Source: Ceratodon purpureus (taxonomy: Eukaryota; Streptophyta; Bryopsida; Pseudoditrichales; Ditrichaceae). Taken from it: a DNA stretch of 64,000 nucleotides. Location of the stretch: positions 40,891,579 to 40,955,578 of the forward strand of contig CM026426.1 in NCBI GenBank assembly GCA_014871385.1. The letters are read 5' to 3'. The position numbers and the translations under genes were made by a program. Positions within the stretch are counted from its first letter, which is position 1; each line of letters starts with the position of its first letter. Positions 45,101 to 57,425 of the stretch are shown in pieces. The notes beneath the pieces are model-generated. The model saw nothing but the letters and a program-made list of their open reading frames with translations. It searched no databases and was not told the DNA's origin.

Positions 45101-48100
45101 AGGCAGCCCGCCGCTGCAGAGCGCAAGCGCGTCCTGCATCTGCCGTGCCAGCTTCGGAGTCAGCTTACTACTCAAAAACTCCTCCCGGGGAACTATTGGC
45201 CCCGCCCCCGGCGATTCCGATAAGCAATCCACCTCCCCCCGTGCAAACGCTTCTGAGGCACCCTGCGCCCGCAGCCGAGGGGCCAGCTTGTTCAGGCCTT
45301 CTAGTACCCGCAGCAGCACCAGGATCTCGTACGTTTTGTTCGATCTGTCCAGATCGCAAGGCAGCTCTCCGACCAATGTGCTGTCCACCAGGCTCGTCTG
45401 CTGCCACGATGCCACCATCGCCGAACTGCATCCCTTGCCGGAGGGGCTCGCCGATCCCCTCTTCCCACTTCCGCATTTACCCGCCTCGCCGCTCGCCTCA
45501 GCCCTCTGGTACGTGAGAGTGTACACCTCGTCCCACAGTCTACGCCCGCCACCCGATGGGTGCTCTGTTCCCGCGTACTGCTCGTCCTCGTCCTCCTCGG
45601 CCACCACCTGACGCTGAATTGCCTGGAATATTGTCAGCGTCCGGTTTAGCGGTTTGCCTTCGAGCGAAAACACCAGCTTCGGGGGCATATTTGCCGCCGA
45701 AGCTGCCGTGGCTAGCGACTTGCGCTCCCGACCACAGAACCGACTTCCATTTTCTCTGGCATTCGCAAGGGCTGCCGCCGCATATGACAATGACCCTTGA
45801 TTCTCCAATATCCCGATCTTACTTGTCTCCGCCGCTCCCGGTGCCAACACCCCTGCCCTGCTCACCACGCTCACACCTGCCGAAGGCTGTGAAGCGTCAC
45901 TCGACGAAGCCACGGCCCCGCCCTCCGCATCGCCCAGCTGCACGTCATGCACTCGGTCCCCTTTGCATGATGCCACTGGGTCGTCCCCAAACACCTGAGC
46001 CAGATATTCGATTCAGTTCCCTCAATTCCAAATACATTTCATAGAACCTCCTTCGAAATACCAATAATTATTGTTACTAGCTTCGTGCAATGCAAGGTGT
46101 CTACCAAAAAGGACATAATAGGACGATCACTAACATCATCGTGGTCCTCATCGTCGTCCTCGTCCTCATCCTCTTCTTCTGAAAGATCATCTTCGTCCAT
46201 CGCCAAGGCTTCGTTCAGCTCAATAGGTAAAACGTCCACATCCTCCTGAAACCAAAACAAATAATGACATTGAGACCTAAAGAGCGTCCAAATCAAAACC
46301 AACGATCACGCACATCGAAATCTATTCCAGATCCTCACCAATCACTAACCATTTCAAGTACTTCTGGATAAGAATAAACACCATCAAACCAACACCACAA
46401 TAAAAGAAGCAATCCATAAAATCATCCCACTCCACAACATAGTCCAGAGAACTTTGAAACAATACCAAATATAAATAGTAACCACGGCAGAAGCTAACCA
46501 GCAGAAACACCAGAAATGACTTTATTAATACCAACATAAAATAAAAAGGACCAAAGTGAACTGGCAACCTCGCTCTCGCACTCGGAGGCAGCCTTAGCAG
46601 CAGCTGCTGACGCACTGGCAGCAGCAGCAGCAGCACGTCTCCGAGCAGCTGCATTCCGTGTCTCTGGTCCCAGTGAATCCTCCCCGCCCGGGCTTGACCC
46701 CGGCAACCGACTCACGGCCTTGCCCTTCCCTTTCGTCCCACTCGTGTTTGAGGAAGCACCAGCACCAGAATTGCCTACCGGCTCCAAGCTCCGCCGGCTC
46801 CCCGCCACCGCTGCACCCACCAAGAATCTAGACCGCGTTGACCGCCGCTCCGCACCCGGCACCGCGATCGGTGCACTAGCCTCGGACGTGCTCGCCCCAC
46901 CCGCTGCTGCCGCCTCCTGCCGCTTCACGCGCGGCCACAGAAAGTCCTCCACCGCCACCAATGTTGCCAACGGCTCAATCAGCACAATATTCGTCGAATA
47001 ATCCCGCAACATCTTATCCCCTGTCGCCCTGCACAACCGAAGCTTAAACGGCTGTGTAAGTGCACTCAGCCCAGCCGCAAAGCTAGCAGGCCCAGTGCTC
47101 GACCGGGGAGCATGGCTCAACACCACCGGGAACCGCTCCAGCGACGCCAGTGCATTCTGAAGCTTCCGTACCAGCAGCGTCAAAGGAGCCTCGCCTCCAG
47201 AACCCACCCCATTCTTCTCCTCTCCAGGCAGTGCCACCTCGATAAACTGCTTCAGCCTCTTCACCGCCTGCTCCCGCAGACCCGCGTCGTCCACCTTCTC
47301 CTTTGAAGTGTTGCCGCATGAAAAATGGTGTATCAGACTCCCCACCACTCCGCTCCCCACGAATTCGAACGTCGACACTCCATCCCCAGCGCCCAGCTCC
47401 GCCAGCAGCTCCCCCACCACCACCCCCAGCTGCTCCTCGCTCAACGCAGAAACAGTGCTCCCACTACCACCACCTCTCGCCTTGCCTTTCCCTTTCCCCT
47501 TCGACCCCTCCGCCGCTGCCACACCATTCTCGCCCTTCAGCCGCGCGCACAGACTCTTCAGCTTCCGCAGACTCTCCGTCACGCCCTCGTCCAAACTTCC
47601 AGCATCTCCGGGGAAATACGTCTCTCGTATCTTCTTCGCCTGCACAATCGCCGAAGCTAGTAGCCCCGACCGAATTGCGCGCAGCGACTCTGCAGATGGA
47701 GGCGACAACATCGTACCTGCTGGCGCACTCGTCGACAGCCCGCCCTCCTCGTCAGCGCTCCCTATCGACTTCCTCCTATTCGCCCCTCCCCTCCGAGGCC
47801 GGGGCGGAGGGAGTATACCCCCAGACGCTGTCACCACCGCATTTGCTGCCAACTCCCCCGACCGACTTCCGGGAGGTGGCGATGCCGCTCCGGCCCCCTC
47901 CGACGCGATCAGCGTGTCCAACGCGTGCACCACTCCCTCCTTCACGTACATCTTTATGAACACGTCCGGCAGCTTCTGCATCAGCATTTCTGCTATCTGC
48001 AACGCCATCATCAACAGCGATACGTCCTTCGACCCCAGCACCCCCGCCACGAAGCTGCCACATCACCACAACCCAAAACTTGTCATCGTAACTGGCAAAC

Positions 48101-51100
48101 CCTGCTTACTTCCCCACTGATCACACCATCATTTCTCCAACCCATACTTTTGTCCCCACGCATCACTTCCACTAAACCTACCTCGATATGTTCGACTCGA
48201 GCAGCAACGACCGCAATATCTCCGGCGTGCTGAAGTGCACCAGTTTGCTGATCGCCGCCAAGCACTTGTGCCGAACTGGAGGATTCACGCTCGACCCATA
48301 CACCTGCCCCCGAACCCAACATAATCACACTATTGTCAATCTACTCGACTACATCACCATTCAAGCACACCATATCTTCCACTTGTCCTTCCAAACAAAT
48401 AAACGCTCCGCCCCGAAACCCATTCCACCATAAATCCCACCTGGACCAGCACGGGAAACAAGTCGTTGCTAAACTGCTCCAAGAGCTCCGGCTGCTTCCG
48501 CAGCAGTATCTCACGGGCTGACGGTTCCGCTCCCACGCTTTCCTCCGTCTTGGTCGCGATTGCCACCCCCGTATGCTTCCTCCCACCTCTCGACCCGCTG
48601 GCGCCACTCGATGACGACCCCACACCAACTCCCAGCCCGTCCGGCAGCGCTGGCAGAAGCTCGTTCACCAGTGTCACGATCTCGTACAGCTGCTCCCACA
48701 CCAAAAATATACATTCCAACGCGTCAGCAACCAATCCACGCTTCCCCGTACTATATGTCGTAAAAACTACTCCTAGCATCCAAGACGTCTACACCCAAAT
48801 CGTAGACGACACAACAACCACCCACACATCCAATGCACCCGACTGCCTAAATCCAAACATCCCACAGCCACCATCCACACGTGCCTGCTCCGGAGGCCTG
48901 TTCGCCGACGAGCCAGACCCCGATGTACTCGATATCAGCCCCGACCCCGCCAACACGTCCTTCAAGATACTGCTTATCCGAAGCATCAGCAGACTCTCCG
49001 CTGCACCTGCTGATCCGCTCGCACACGTCGACAGCAGCCGAATCAGTCCCTGCACAACCGCATCACCCACCTTTCTTTAGCATTCAGGGACCAGGACCTC
49101 TTCATCATATCTCGTTTGTCAGCTACCAACACCATCACCATACCGACACCCCACCCACTACATACCGTGTACGTCGAGCTGCTCAGAGACGCCTGGGGAA
49201 TCAGGCTCACCGACGAATTGCTCACAGAAATTAGCCGTGCTACCAGCGGTATCAGCCCATGCGCACATAGCATGTCCAGCTTCTCCGACGAACTTCCAAA
49301 TGACTCCGCAATGCGGCTCAGGCACACTGAAGCATGCTCCACCACCTGTCCAAACCCACACCCCCTCTTTAGCCCATGCCCACTCACAGCTTCACCCCCC
49401 GATGCCGCCCCCAAATTGCAGCTCTACACATTCCTGCTCGAGCCGTCATTTATTGCCCAACCGCATCCCATGCCATCGTACCTTTGAGTCCTGGTATTGC
49501 AACAGGTTTGTCAGCAACGGGACGGCCTCCGTCACGAAGTCTACCGCATCCGAAGGCAGCTGTCGACACATGTTTGCAGCCGTCGTAACGGCTACTCTCT
49601 GCAAACAATCCCACGCCACCACTATATGTCACAACAGCTACACTTTGTAATTCCAAAACCCCATTCCCTCCAACCCGCATCCCACAGGCAAATTAAAACC
49701 CATTTCAGCACTTGCTCATATTATGCACACAATCGGACTGAACAATCACCCGAATAAACGCAATGTGACAAAACATCAACTAGTCTGGCAAATTCGCACA
49801 GGAAAAGGCCAACAAGGGCAGCGTACTAGTCAATAAAACTCCCAATGGCTGCACCCATCACCAATGCTCACCTGGACGCCCGTCGAAAAGAAATCTAAAA
49901 ACGACAACACTGCCATCAGCGCCCCTGCACGCAGGCACGCAGTCGGATGCTCGTGAGAGATCTTTTCCAATGCCTGCAACGACTGTACGCCACAAAAACA
50001 CCTCCGTGTCAGTAAACTCCCCATGCGTCCCGACACGATGCATTCCCACTTCAATGGCTTCACTGTCACTCCACTAATGTCTAAGCATAACCCACTTCGA
50101 AATAATCCACAGCCAAGTCCCTTACTGAGTCGTTTCGCTGCTAAAACCAGGTCTACACCGCCTAGTTGTAATCATCGTCATTCTAGACCATCGATCATAC
50201 AAACGCATGCCGACATTGCAAACACGACAGGCAACTACCAGTCCCAACCATCGTACGTGATCCGCAACCCAGTACTATTCCCTGCACGGACTCACTAAAC
50301 ATCTGTACTGCATCAGTTGGTCACCAACTCTCGCTTCCCACCAATTCCTGCACTTGTCGATGCTTTAGGCAAGTACCTGTTCTGCGAGGTCAATGTACTC
50401 GATCGTCAGCAACCGGGCGCAGAAACACGGCACTGCGCCGTAGTGCACCACCGCCGCGCACGAAGATGGCAGCACGTCGCACAGATGCGTCACTGCCCTC
50501 GCCGCGAGCAACATGATGTCGGGGCTGTACTCGTAATTCAGCAACCCCACCAGAACCGGCACGAATGAATCCACCGAGAAGCTGCTCAGAGACTCTTCCG
50601 TCCCGATCGATAGCAGCTCGCACAATTGAGACAATGCTTCCAATTGCCGCTCGTCTTCCCCCTCCGACCGTAATCCAGACAAGATCCGCTTCAGCTTGCT
50701 GCTCTGATGTGAAGATGACGCTGTCAGGGGCATTAGGTCATCCAGTCCCGCACCCAGCTTGCGCAGCAGCCCGTGCAGAGCGCTGCTCGCCGACGCCAGG
50801 TTCTGATTGAAATTGCTGCCTCCACCGCCATCATTGTCATCGTCCCCGCTGCTCGCAGCCGTGCTCGCGGCTTTGTCCCGCTCCACTCTCTCCGCTCGCT
50901 CTACCCTCTCGATCTTCTCGGCTCTCTCGCTCCTCTCTCTAACCCTGTCGTTCTCTTTCTCCGTCTCCTTCCCCTTCTCCATCTCCCTCTCCAATTTTTC
51001 TGCAATTCCCCGCTCCTCCTCGTCCTTGTGCAGCGGGTGCGCGAAAGCCCCGTCGCTCTCCCTCCGCCTCGACGACTTCTCGCGATCCCTCCTAGAAGCC

Positions 51101-51375
51101 GATGGGACCGCCTCTGCTCCGGTCTCCATACCCTTCCCTAAAGACTGTCCTGTGGATGCAGCACCGGCGGCAGCAGTAGACGTGCGAGTGGAAAGGCGGG
51201 TACGACGGGGAGGGATGGGAGGAGTACCGGCACCGGAGGCAGACGACGCGCCCACACCAGAAGCACCAGCAACAGAAGAAGCAGAATGTCGTGTTCTCTT
51301 CGACGCGCGCGCAGGAGTTGAAGTGGATGGCCGATGTGTCGTGGCCTCCACCCGCTTGCGACTACGCGTTTCCAT
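42188..51375 (-). CDS. UPL3: HECT-type E3 ubiquitin-protein ligase, UPL3/UPL4 class
   Basis: I can place 17 exons, in frame throughout: 51375-50377, 49973-49872, 49598-49482, 49345-49166, 49049-48885, 48689-48441, 48303-48182, 48054-46569, 46245-46135, 45994-44417, 44288-44070, 43950-43846, 43550-43470, 43332-43264, 43132-43004, 42768-42625 and 42253-42188 (TAA). They sum to 1,973 codons; the Arabidopsis protein is about 1,890. The N-terminus METRSRKR is typical. Armadillo-like repeats span about residues 225-520 (NPD-like SPDIMLLAARAVTHLCDVLP). An acidic patch (EEEDEDEDDDEDHDD) precedes the HECT domain, about 1,540-1,973. The catalytic Cys is residue 1940 (VMTCANYLKLPPYS), and the end is GQGSFDLS. 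The ligase attaches ubiquitin to nuclear substrates in plants. Two introns start with GC. Linkers are longer and more Ala/Gly-rich than in land plants. Confidence 0.95.
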
Positions 51376-52650
51376 AAAACTAAAGCCAACACCGTCCCTC
51401 CCTTCCTGCCCCCCCGTCCCTTACTCCCCTCCCCTCACGCCACACGCCAATTCAGCAGCCACAGCGCCCGCATCCTCCCTCAATCGCCGCCCTGTAGTCC
51501 CCGCGCAAAATTTGCAATCGCCCGTTGCGGAATCCGAGCCCCCTAATCTCACAGCCCTAACCCCTGCCCCAGCACCACCGCCAACAGCCGTCCGCACGAC
51601 ACCTTAGGTCGGGCCGGTCGCTTCAAGAACATGGGAGTAGCACTCCTAGGTCTCCGTGGACGAGTATCCGTATGGCCGAGCATGCGATGATCCGGGGCAT
51701 GCCGGCGTGGTAAGCCAGGCGATGACAAGCGAGAGTGGTAGTGAGAGTGGGAGATCATGTGTATAGACTCCGAGCGCAGGCCGACTGAGTTAACTTCCAA
51801 CTTCCATGCACGAACAGACAGAAGCCATATTCAGTCCGCGAGGGAAGTCGACTCGCCCCCGTCTCTCCGTTGCCGTCGATTCTCTTTCCGTTCCGCGGAT
51901 CGGGGCAGCCAAGGGCCGTTCTCCATCCCCGACTCCCTTTACTTTTCTTTCTTACTATCGTCCCTTTCTTTTCCTTTTTGTTATTGTCCGCTGCTTTCGC
52001 CTTTTTTATTTAAATTGCAAACGTCGTTTTCTTTCTCTTCCCTCTTCTGTTTCTTTCCGTTGCTTCCTTTTCCTTTTCGCAAATCCTTTAATTTGCATTG
52101 TTTCTTTTCGGTCCGTTGATTTTCTTCACTGCTTCCTCATTGTTTTTCCGTTGATTCCTCATTGTTTTTATAGGGTCTCTCTATTTCCTCCATCAAGCGA
52201 TGCAGCCGCCCCTCGCGCGGGCAAAGGCAGCGTCCGATGGGGGGAGCCACGCTCGACCCTCCCTATCATCCGACCCCGTGTTCCCGTCGCCCCCGCGCCC
52301 GATGAGCGCCCCGCGCCCGGGCTGGCCCTGCCCGCCCGCCGAGACCTTCATCCCTCCGTCCCTCCTTCTCATCCCCGTCGACCCTCATCCATGGGTCGTC
52401 TCTCTCCCTCGCGACGCCGGTTTCCTGTCTACGCCACATTACTGCCGCCGCCATCAACGTCACTGTTCCGGACTGTTCGAATGGGGCTGTGATGTGCGCT
52501 TGGACAGGCGTGCTGGGTTGCGGATTGGGGATGGCGGATCGGGGGAGCAAGGAGGGGGATAAGAGACTGGCAACGACCAAGGTCGCGGCAACGGTACTTG
52601 AACTTCATGATGAACAGATTTAGAGTTTTATGATGTTGTTGTTTTGAGGT
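51376..52650. promoter_or_regulatory. Upstream region of the ligase gene
   Basis: This is the presumed 5' leader and promoter of the minus-strand ligase gene. It is C-rich near the start codon and holds long pyrimidine tracts on the plus strand (51950-52190). Plus-strand ORFs here (51806-52492 and 52200-52562) are Arg/Pro/Ser-rich, lack a family signature and look like compositional artefacts. I cannot place a TATA box with confidence. Confidence 0.35.
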
Positions 52651-52902
52651 CGTGGACATTATGAAATGGGTTCGAGAGTGGATGCCAGGGGAGGAGTCAG
52701 TGCTTGTGAGGACGCTGTGGAAGACAGCTTAAGGGTTCCTCGACCTTGCTTTGGTCAACATTTTCCTGGACCCGATGTTCATGGTGTTCTGTCTCATGGA
52801 GGTGGTGGGCTGCGACTCGATGAAGGGCTCTGTACAGATGAGAGCGGGGTTCGGTTTAGGGACAGTCATGCAGGGCCTTGAGGTACCGCAATCGATCTGT
52901 CA

Positions 52903-55900
52903 TTGGTTGGAGATAAGTGGAGGTGGCGGGGTGATGCCATTATTCGTGAAGAAGATGTACCGTGTACAGGGGATGTACAGCAGAATGTTGATTTCCTCAG
53001 TGTTCTATCTGATCCGCCAGCCCTTGATGAGGTCAGAGGTTTAGGGTTATCAGGGCAGCCCCAGTACGAAGAGCAGCAAAATGAAGATGTCACTGCTGAT
53101 ATGGAGGGGGAGGGCGAGGACATAGACCTCAAGGAGTCACCTGTCCGAGTGGGTGATGCAGACGGTATACAACGGAAATGCAATGTCGAGGATCCAGACC
53201 TGCTAATAGAGGGGGATGGCGATGGGGAAGCTTTACCAATGCCTGAGGTACAGAAGAGAAAACCTTGGAGGAAGTGGCAGGAGAAGGTAAAGGAATCACC
53301 ACCACCTGGACCTTTCAGCCGGGTTGATCTCATTTGGGCCCGGAAAAATATCGGTGGCAATGGAAAGCAAAGAGAGACGCAGACAGCCACCATCCCCTGG
53401 GACCGCCTGGACGATTTTGTTGAAGGGGAGATGTGCTCGCGGCAGCATCCCTGCACATTCGTGGAGTTGTCCAGGCAGTGCATGAAGACGGATGAGCGTA
53501 AACAGACTCGTGCAGAATCAGCGAAGCAGGAGATCAGGTATGGTCAGCTGAACTGTTTCTCTCTTCCTGTCCGGAAATGCTGTAATTTTCTATTCTAGGA
53601 TTTAGGGTTCCCATTACTGTCCAAAGATACTCAGAACTGTTCTTCGTCTGCTGCATCTATAGCTACTGGTGTCAATACGAACCAGAAGATTACAGTCGGC
53701 AGTACAAGGTTGTAGTTCAGAAGGCCTTTTCGCATTGTCTGGTACAGAGAAAGAACTCAACAAACCAGAAGAAGGCTGTAAAGAAGGCCCAAAAACTAGT
53801 GGAAAAGGCTAAAAAGGAAGCTGAAAAAAACAACCGCCCCAAGAAAAAGACTAAGAAGCAACATGTCCCAGATCTAAATGAGGAGGCTGAGGGTGAGGAC
53901 GAAGAGGAAGTGGCACGGATTCAAGAGGCCCAACAGCACCTACTGCAAGCCCAAGCACTGATCTAGCAGAGCACAAAACCTGGTAGGAAAATCCGGGTGT
54001 CCAAAGTTCAGGCTGGCATGTCTTTAAAACGAGGCTGCCAGTGTAACTTTGTTGCGATACAATTGGTTGCAGATGACACATTGTGCACTATTCAGGTCCA
54101 CAATATGGATCACACTATCAGGGAGGGGAAGTCTTGCCATAAAGCAGAGTTTGGGGGTCAGCGGGCTGGCCAATCCGAGCATCTCTCAGCAGCCACTAAG
54201 AAGTGGATTACAGACACCCTTAGGTCCGGAAAGTCCCCAGCCCAAGTAATGGCTGACCACAAGGCCGAAGTCATGCGATGTGCTCAACAGAATATACCAC
54301 CAACTCGTGACACATTCATCATGCCCTTTGATGTTTATAATATTGCAAACAAATTGGCAAAGGAATTGTGGGAGAAGCACCCAAATGATGCAATGAGTGT
54401 GCGTCTCTGGACTGATGAAAATCCTGGCTCTTGGTTCCATTATAGGAAGTATGGGACAGTTGAACTGAATGAGCCACCACCTCCAGAAGATGACCCTTTC
54501 TGTCTAGCAGTACAAACAGATTGGCAGCTAGAGATGATGATCAGGCATGGTCATGGGAGGGCCCTGTCCATGGATGCCTCTTTCTCCACTAATGCACCCA
54601 AGGTACTCATTGGCTTACCGCTTTCTTAGTTGAGATTTCTCTGTCTTTGAACATTCAGCTGTTTCAGTGTCCTCTAAAGTATGCTCTGACATTGTTGTAT
54701 GCCTGTCCGGACTATTCTCCAGTACCCCCTTTATACAGTGATGGTCTTTGACGAATGGGAGCAGGGCATCTCGGTTGCATTCGCCATACAAGGGAGGTCC
54801 AGAGAAGTGGACATTGTCCCGTGGTTGAGAAACTTGCGGGATCGTTGTGTAGCAATTAAGCCTGACTGGAGACCGAATGCATTCCTTGTTGACAATGACA
54901 ACGCTGAACTGAATGCAATAAGGGATGTCCTTGCAAAATACTGTTCCAGGTCAGGAGGTCATCTGTCTTGAAGTTAAATTCCCTGAGTTGCTTACTTTCC
55001 CCGGAGAAGGGGGGTCTGTCCCGCCGCTTAAGATTACTCTCTGACTGTGCAGGAAGGTGTGGCCGGAAGCAGAGTCCCTCTCTGGACAGAAGAAGGACGA
55101 AGTACCCATTCTACTATGCTTATGGCATACAAGAAAAGCATGGTTGGAGAACGCCACTCAGAAGATAAAGGCTAATTATTTGCGAGCTGAGATACTCACT
55201 GCATGCGCTGATCTCATGTATGGCAATGGTATTCTTCAGGGGGACTTGGCTGTCTTAGCTGCAAGGGAGCGTTTCCAGTTCTTGAAGGGTAAATATCCGC
55301 AGGCTAAGGCTTTCTTTGCATACTTTGAGAAGGAGTAGATTCCGAAGATCGAAATATGGGTTAAAGGGTACAGGAACATGCCCCACGCTAATCAGGACAC
55401 CAATGCGGCTGTAGAGAGCTATCACGCGAATTTGAAGGCCATACTTCGGATGTCTAGAGCGAAATTTGATGGGAGAAGGGTGGATTGGCTGGTGTATCAC
55501 CTGCTCAAGGAAGTGTTAGTACACTATTGGTATGCTGTCCAATGTAAACTTTACGGGTTTATCAAGAATGGAAAAGCAGAAGGTATCGTGGCCAGTGCTG
55601 TCATTCGAGCTGAAGAGATACCTGAAGATCTCGTTAGGATCTGCTTGGAACAGAATGTGGCTTACGTTGCATCCCAAATGAATTTCCCGGCTATGTGGGT
55701 TGTGACCAGTCCAGGGTCGGACTGGGCACAATGCAGTTGCCCACTAGGAATGCGGGGCAATGTCTGCAAACATGTGGTCAAGATTTTCAGGATGATCAAT
55801 AGGGATGCACAACGTGGAGACATCATCAGATTCGCAGGGACCTTGCGTGGCACTATTCGGGTTGGCGCTCCATCCGCTGGTCTCTATGAGATTGCTGGAA

Positions 55901-56265
55901 CTGGATAGGGTGGGGGGACTCCGGACAGGGGGGGTCCGGACAGGGGGAGTCCGGTTAGGGGGAGACAGCCAGTTGCGAATGATGATCCTGAGAGTAAAGT
56001 ACGGACGATGAGGGCTGTTTTGGCGGAGCTCGAGAATTATGGACTGGAGAGTCCAGCATTGATGAATAATTTTATAGCCATGCTGAATGAGACGAAAGGG
56101 AAGTTTGCATCATTGAAGGTTAAAGCTGATGCTGGATTACTACATCCATTATCACAATCCTTGTTCAAGGTTGCCGCTGGGCCGAAAAATCTCAGGAGGT
56201 TCAAGGCCTGCTCCGAAACTAGAACAAAGAAGCATGGTGGTCAATCCAGAAAGTGGAACTCTTAG
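52903..56265 (+). pseudogene. Mutator (MuDR/MULE) transposase gene with SWIM zinc finger
   Basis: Exons with matching phases: about 52903-53537, 53663-54602, 54723-54949 and 55053-56265. The N-terminal part is acidic, then has a conserved-looking block (PWDRLDDFVEGEMCSRQHPC). A Lys-rich stretch and a Cys/His motif (RGCQCNFVAIQL, then GKSCH) follow. The MULE catalytic core has Asp in LSMDASFSTN (about 54570), Asp in FLVDNDNAELN (about 54888) and Glu in NAAVESYHANLKAI (about 55408). The SWIM finger is QCSCPLGMRGNVCKHVVKIF. TAG codons at about 53964, 55336-55338 and 55906-55908 interrupt one frame. Terminal inverted repeats were not located. This type could serve the Pack-MULE-like element in trans if intact copies exist. 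Confidence 0.88.
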
Positions 56266-56740
56266 AAATTTGCATTAGGAAAACTACTTCTACATTTAAA
56301 CTGTATTATATAATAAATTTTACTGTATTATATAATAAAATTTCTCTGATTCATATGAGTACTGTACTTGTGGTATTTTGGTCTGTATTTGTTAGCTGTT
56401 CCTTTCTGTACAAACTTATGAACGACCAGAGGATCCCGAAACTGGTCGAGACCACCAACATCCACCCATGTCCGGAAGTGATCCCTTTTATTCATCCTCT
56501 TCTTTTAATAAAAAAACATTTCTAAGTACCGTACCGTATAATTTTAGTTATCATTCAATTTTGCGAGGTGTCTTATTCCATTTACCTGTACCCTGTACAT
56601 TCTCCATAGAACCCAATACCCATCCTCTTTGTTTGCCTTACTCTCCCTTCATATTCTATCATGATATTATGTTATGTGTTTTCTCTTATTGCCCTCCTTA
56701 TTTTTCCTTTCTTTTTGGTTCAGTTTTCTGTTCGAGCGCC
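56266..56740. other. AT-rich tail downstream of the transposase
   Basis: AT-rich sequence with no ORF I support. The end of the Mutator element should lie here or somewhat further on. I could not find a matching inverted repeat by eye. Confidence 0.35.
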
Positions 56741-57275
56741 TAAACCCGTTTCCCATACACCCCAGTCCTCACTTTCTCTCTTAACTTGGTTTCTCTTCAT
56801 TTTTTCTCCTTTATTTATTCCTATGTATCCTTCTCTTAGTAAATTTGATTTTTCCCGTTTTATGTTCCGCCCCTTAAACTCCCCGCCCGTGCACACTAGT
56901 CCTCGTCTACCCTTAACCCAATACTCTGTCTTGATTATTCGTTTTTCTGTCCTCCTCTCTTTTCTAATTTCTTGCATATTTATTTTCATTTATGCATTTT
57001 TTAATTTTTTTTTCTCATCACACTTCCCTCTTTTGGCTTTGTTTTATTTTCCTCTGTCTTGTTTTTTTTTTTTTTTTTTTTTTTTTTCTTCTTTTCTATT
57101 CTGAACCCTCCAAACCGCCTTCCCTTGCACCCCAATCCCCTTCTACCCTCCTCTGGACTCCTCTACCTTGTTTTTATTTTTATTTTTTTTATTTTTTTTT
57201 CTTTTTCTGAACTGAACCCTCTAAACCGCCCTCCCTCGCACCCTAATCCCCCTCTACCCTCCTCCTCTTCCTCTG

Positions 57276-57314
<39 letters not shown>

Positions 57315-57425
57315 ATTCCCTTTTTCGAATTGAACCCTCTAAACCCACCTCCCACGCCCCCAAATCCCCTTCTACCCTCCTCTGGACTCCCCTGTCTTGT
57401 TTGTATTTTTTCTTTTTAAAATATT
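56740..57425. repeat. Pyrimidine-rich minisatellite (~100-117 bp unit) with long T runs
   Basis: Units share GAACCCTCTAAACC, then a CCTCCC-type block, a CCCCTCTACCCTCCTC-type block, CTGTCTTG, and a T run. Clear units start near 57102, 57207 and 57325, with looser ones near 56740 and 56870. T runs reach 27-37 bases (57061-57087 and 57278-57314). The ORFs here (Ser/Phe/Pro-rich) are readings of the repeat. The same unit recurs at 59459-59640 and 60085-60190. Confidence 0.8.

Noticed and set aside
44261..48233. Many long plus-strand ORFs (for example 44841-45611 and 47308-48120)
   Set aside because: They are antisense shadows of GC-rich exons of the ligase, whose minus-strand frame is proven by family motifs.
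51806..52492. 228-codon plus-strand ORF upstream of the ligase
   Set aside because: Composition (Phe/Ser then Arg/Pro) tracks the local pyrimidine bias; no recognisable domain.
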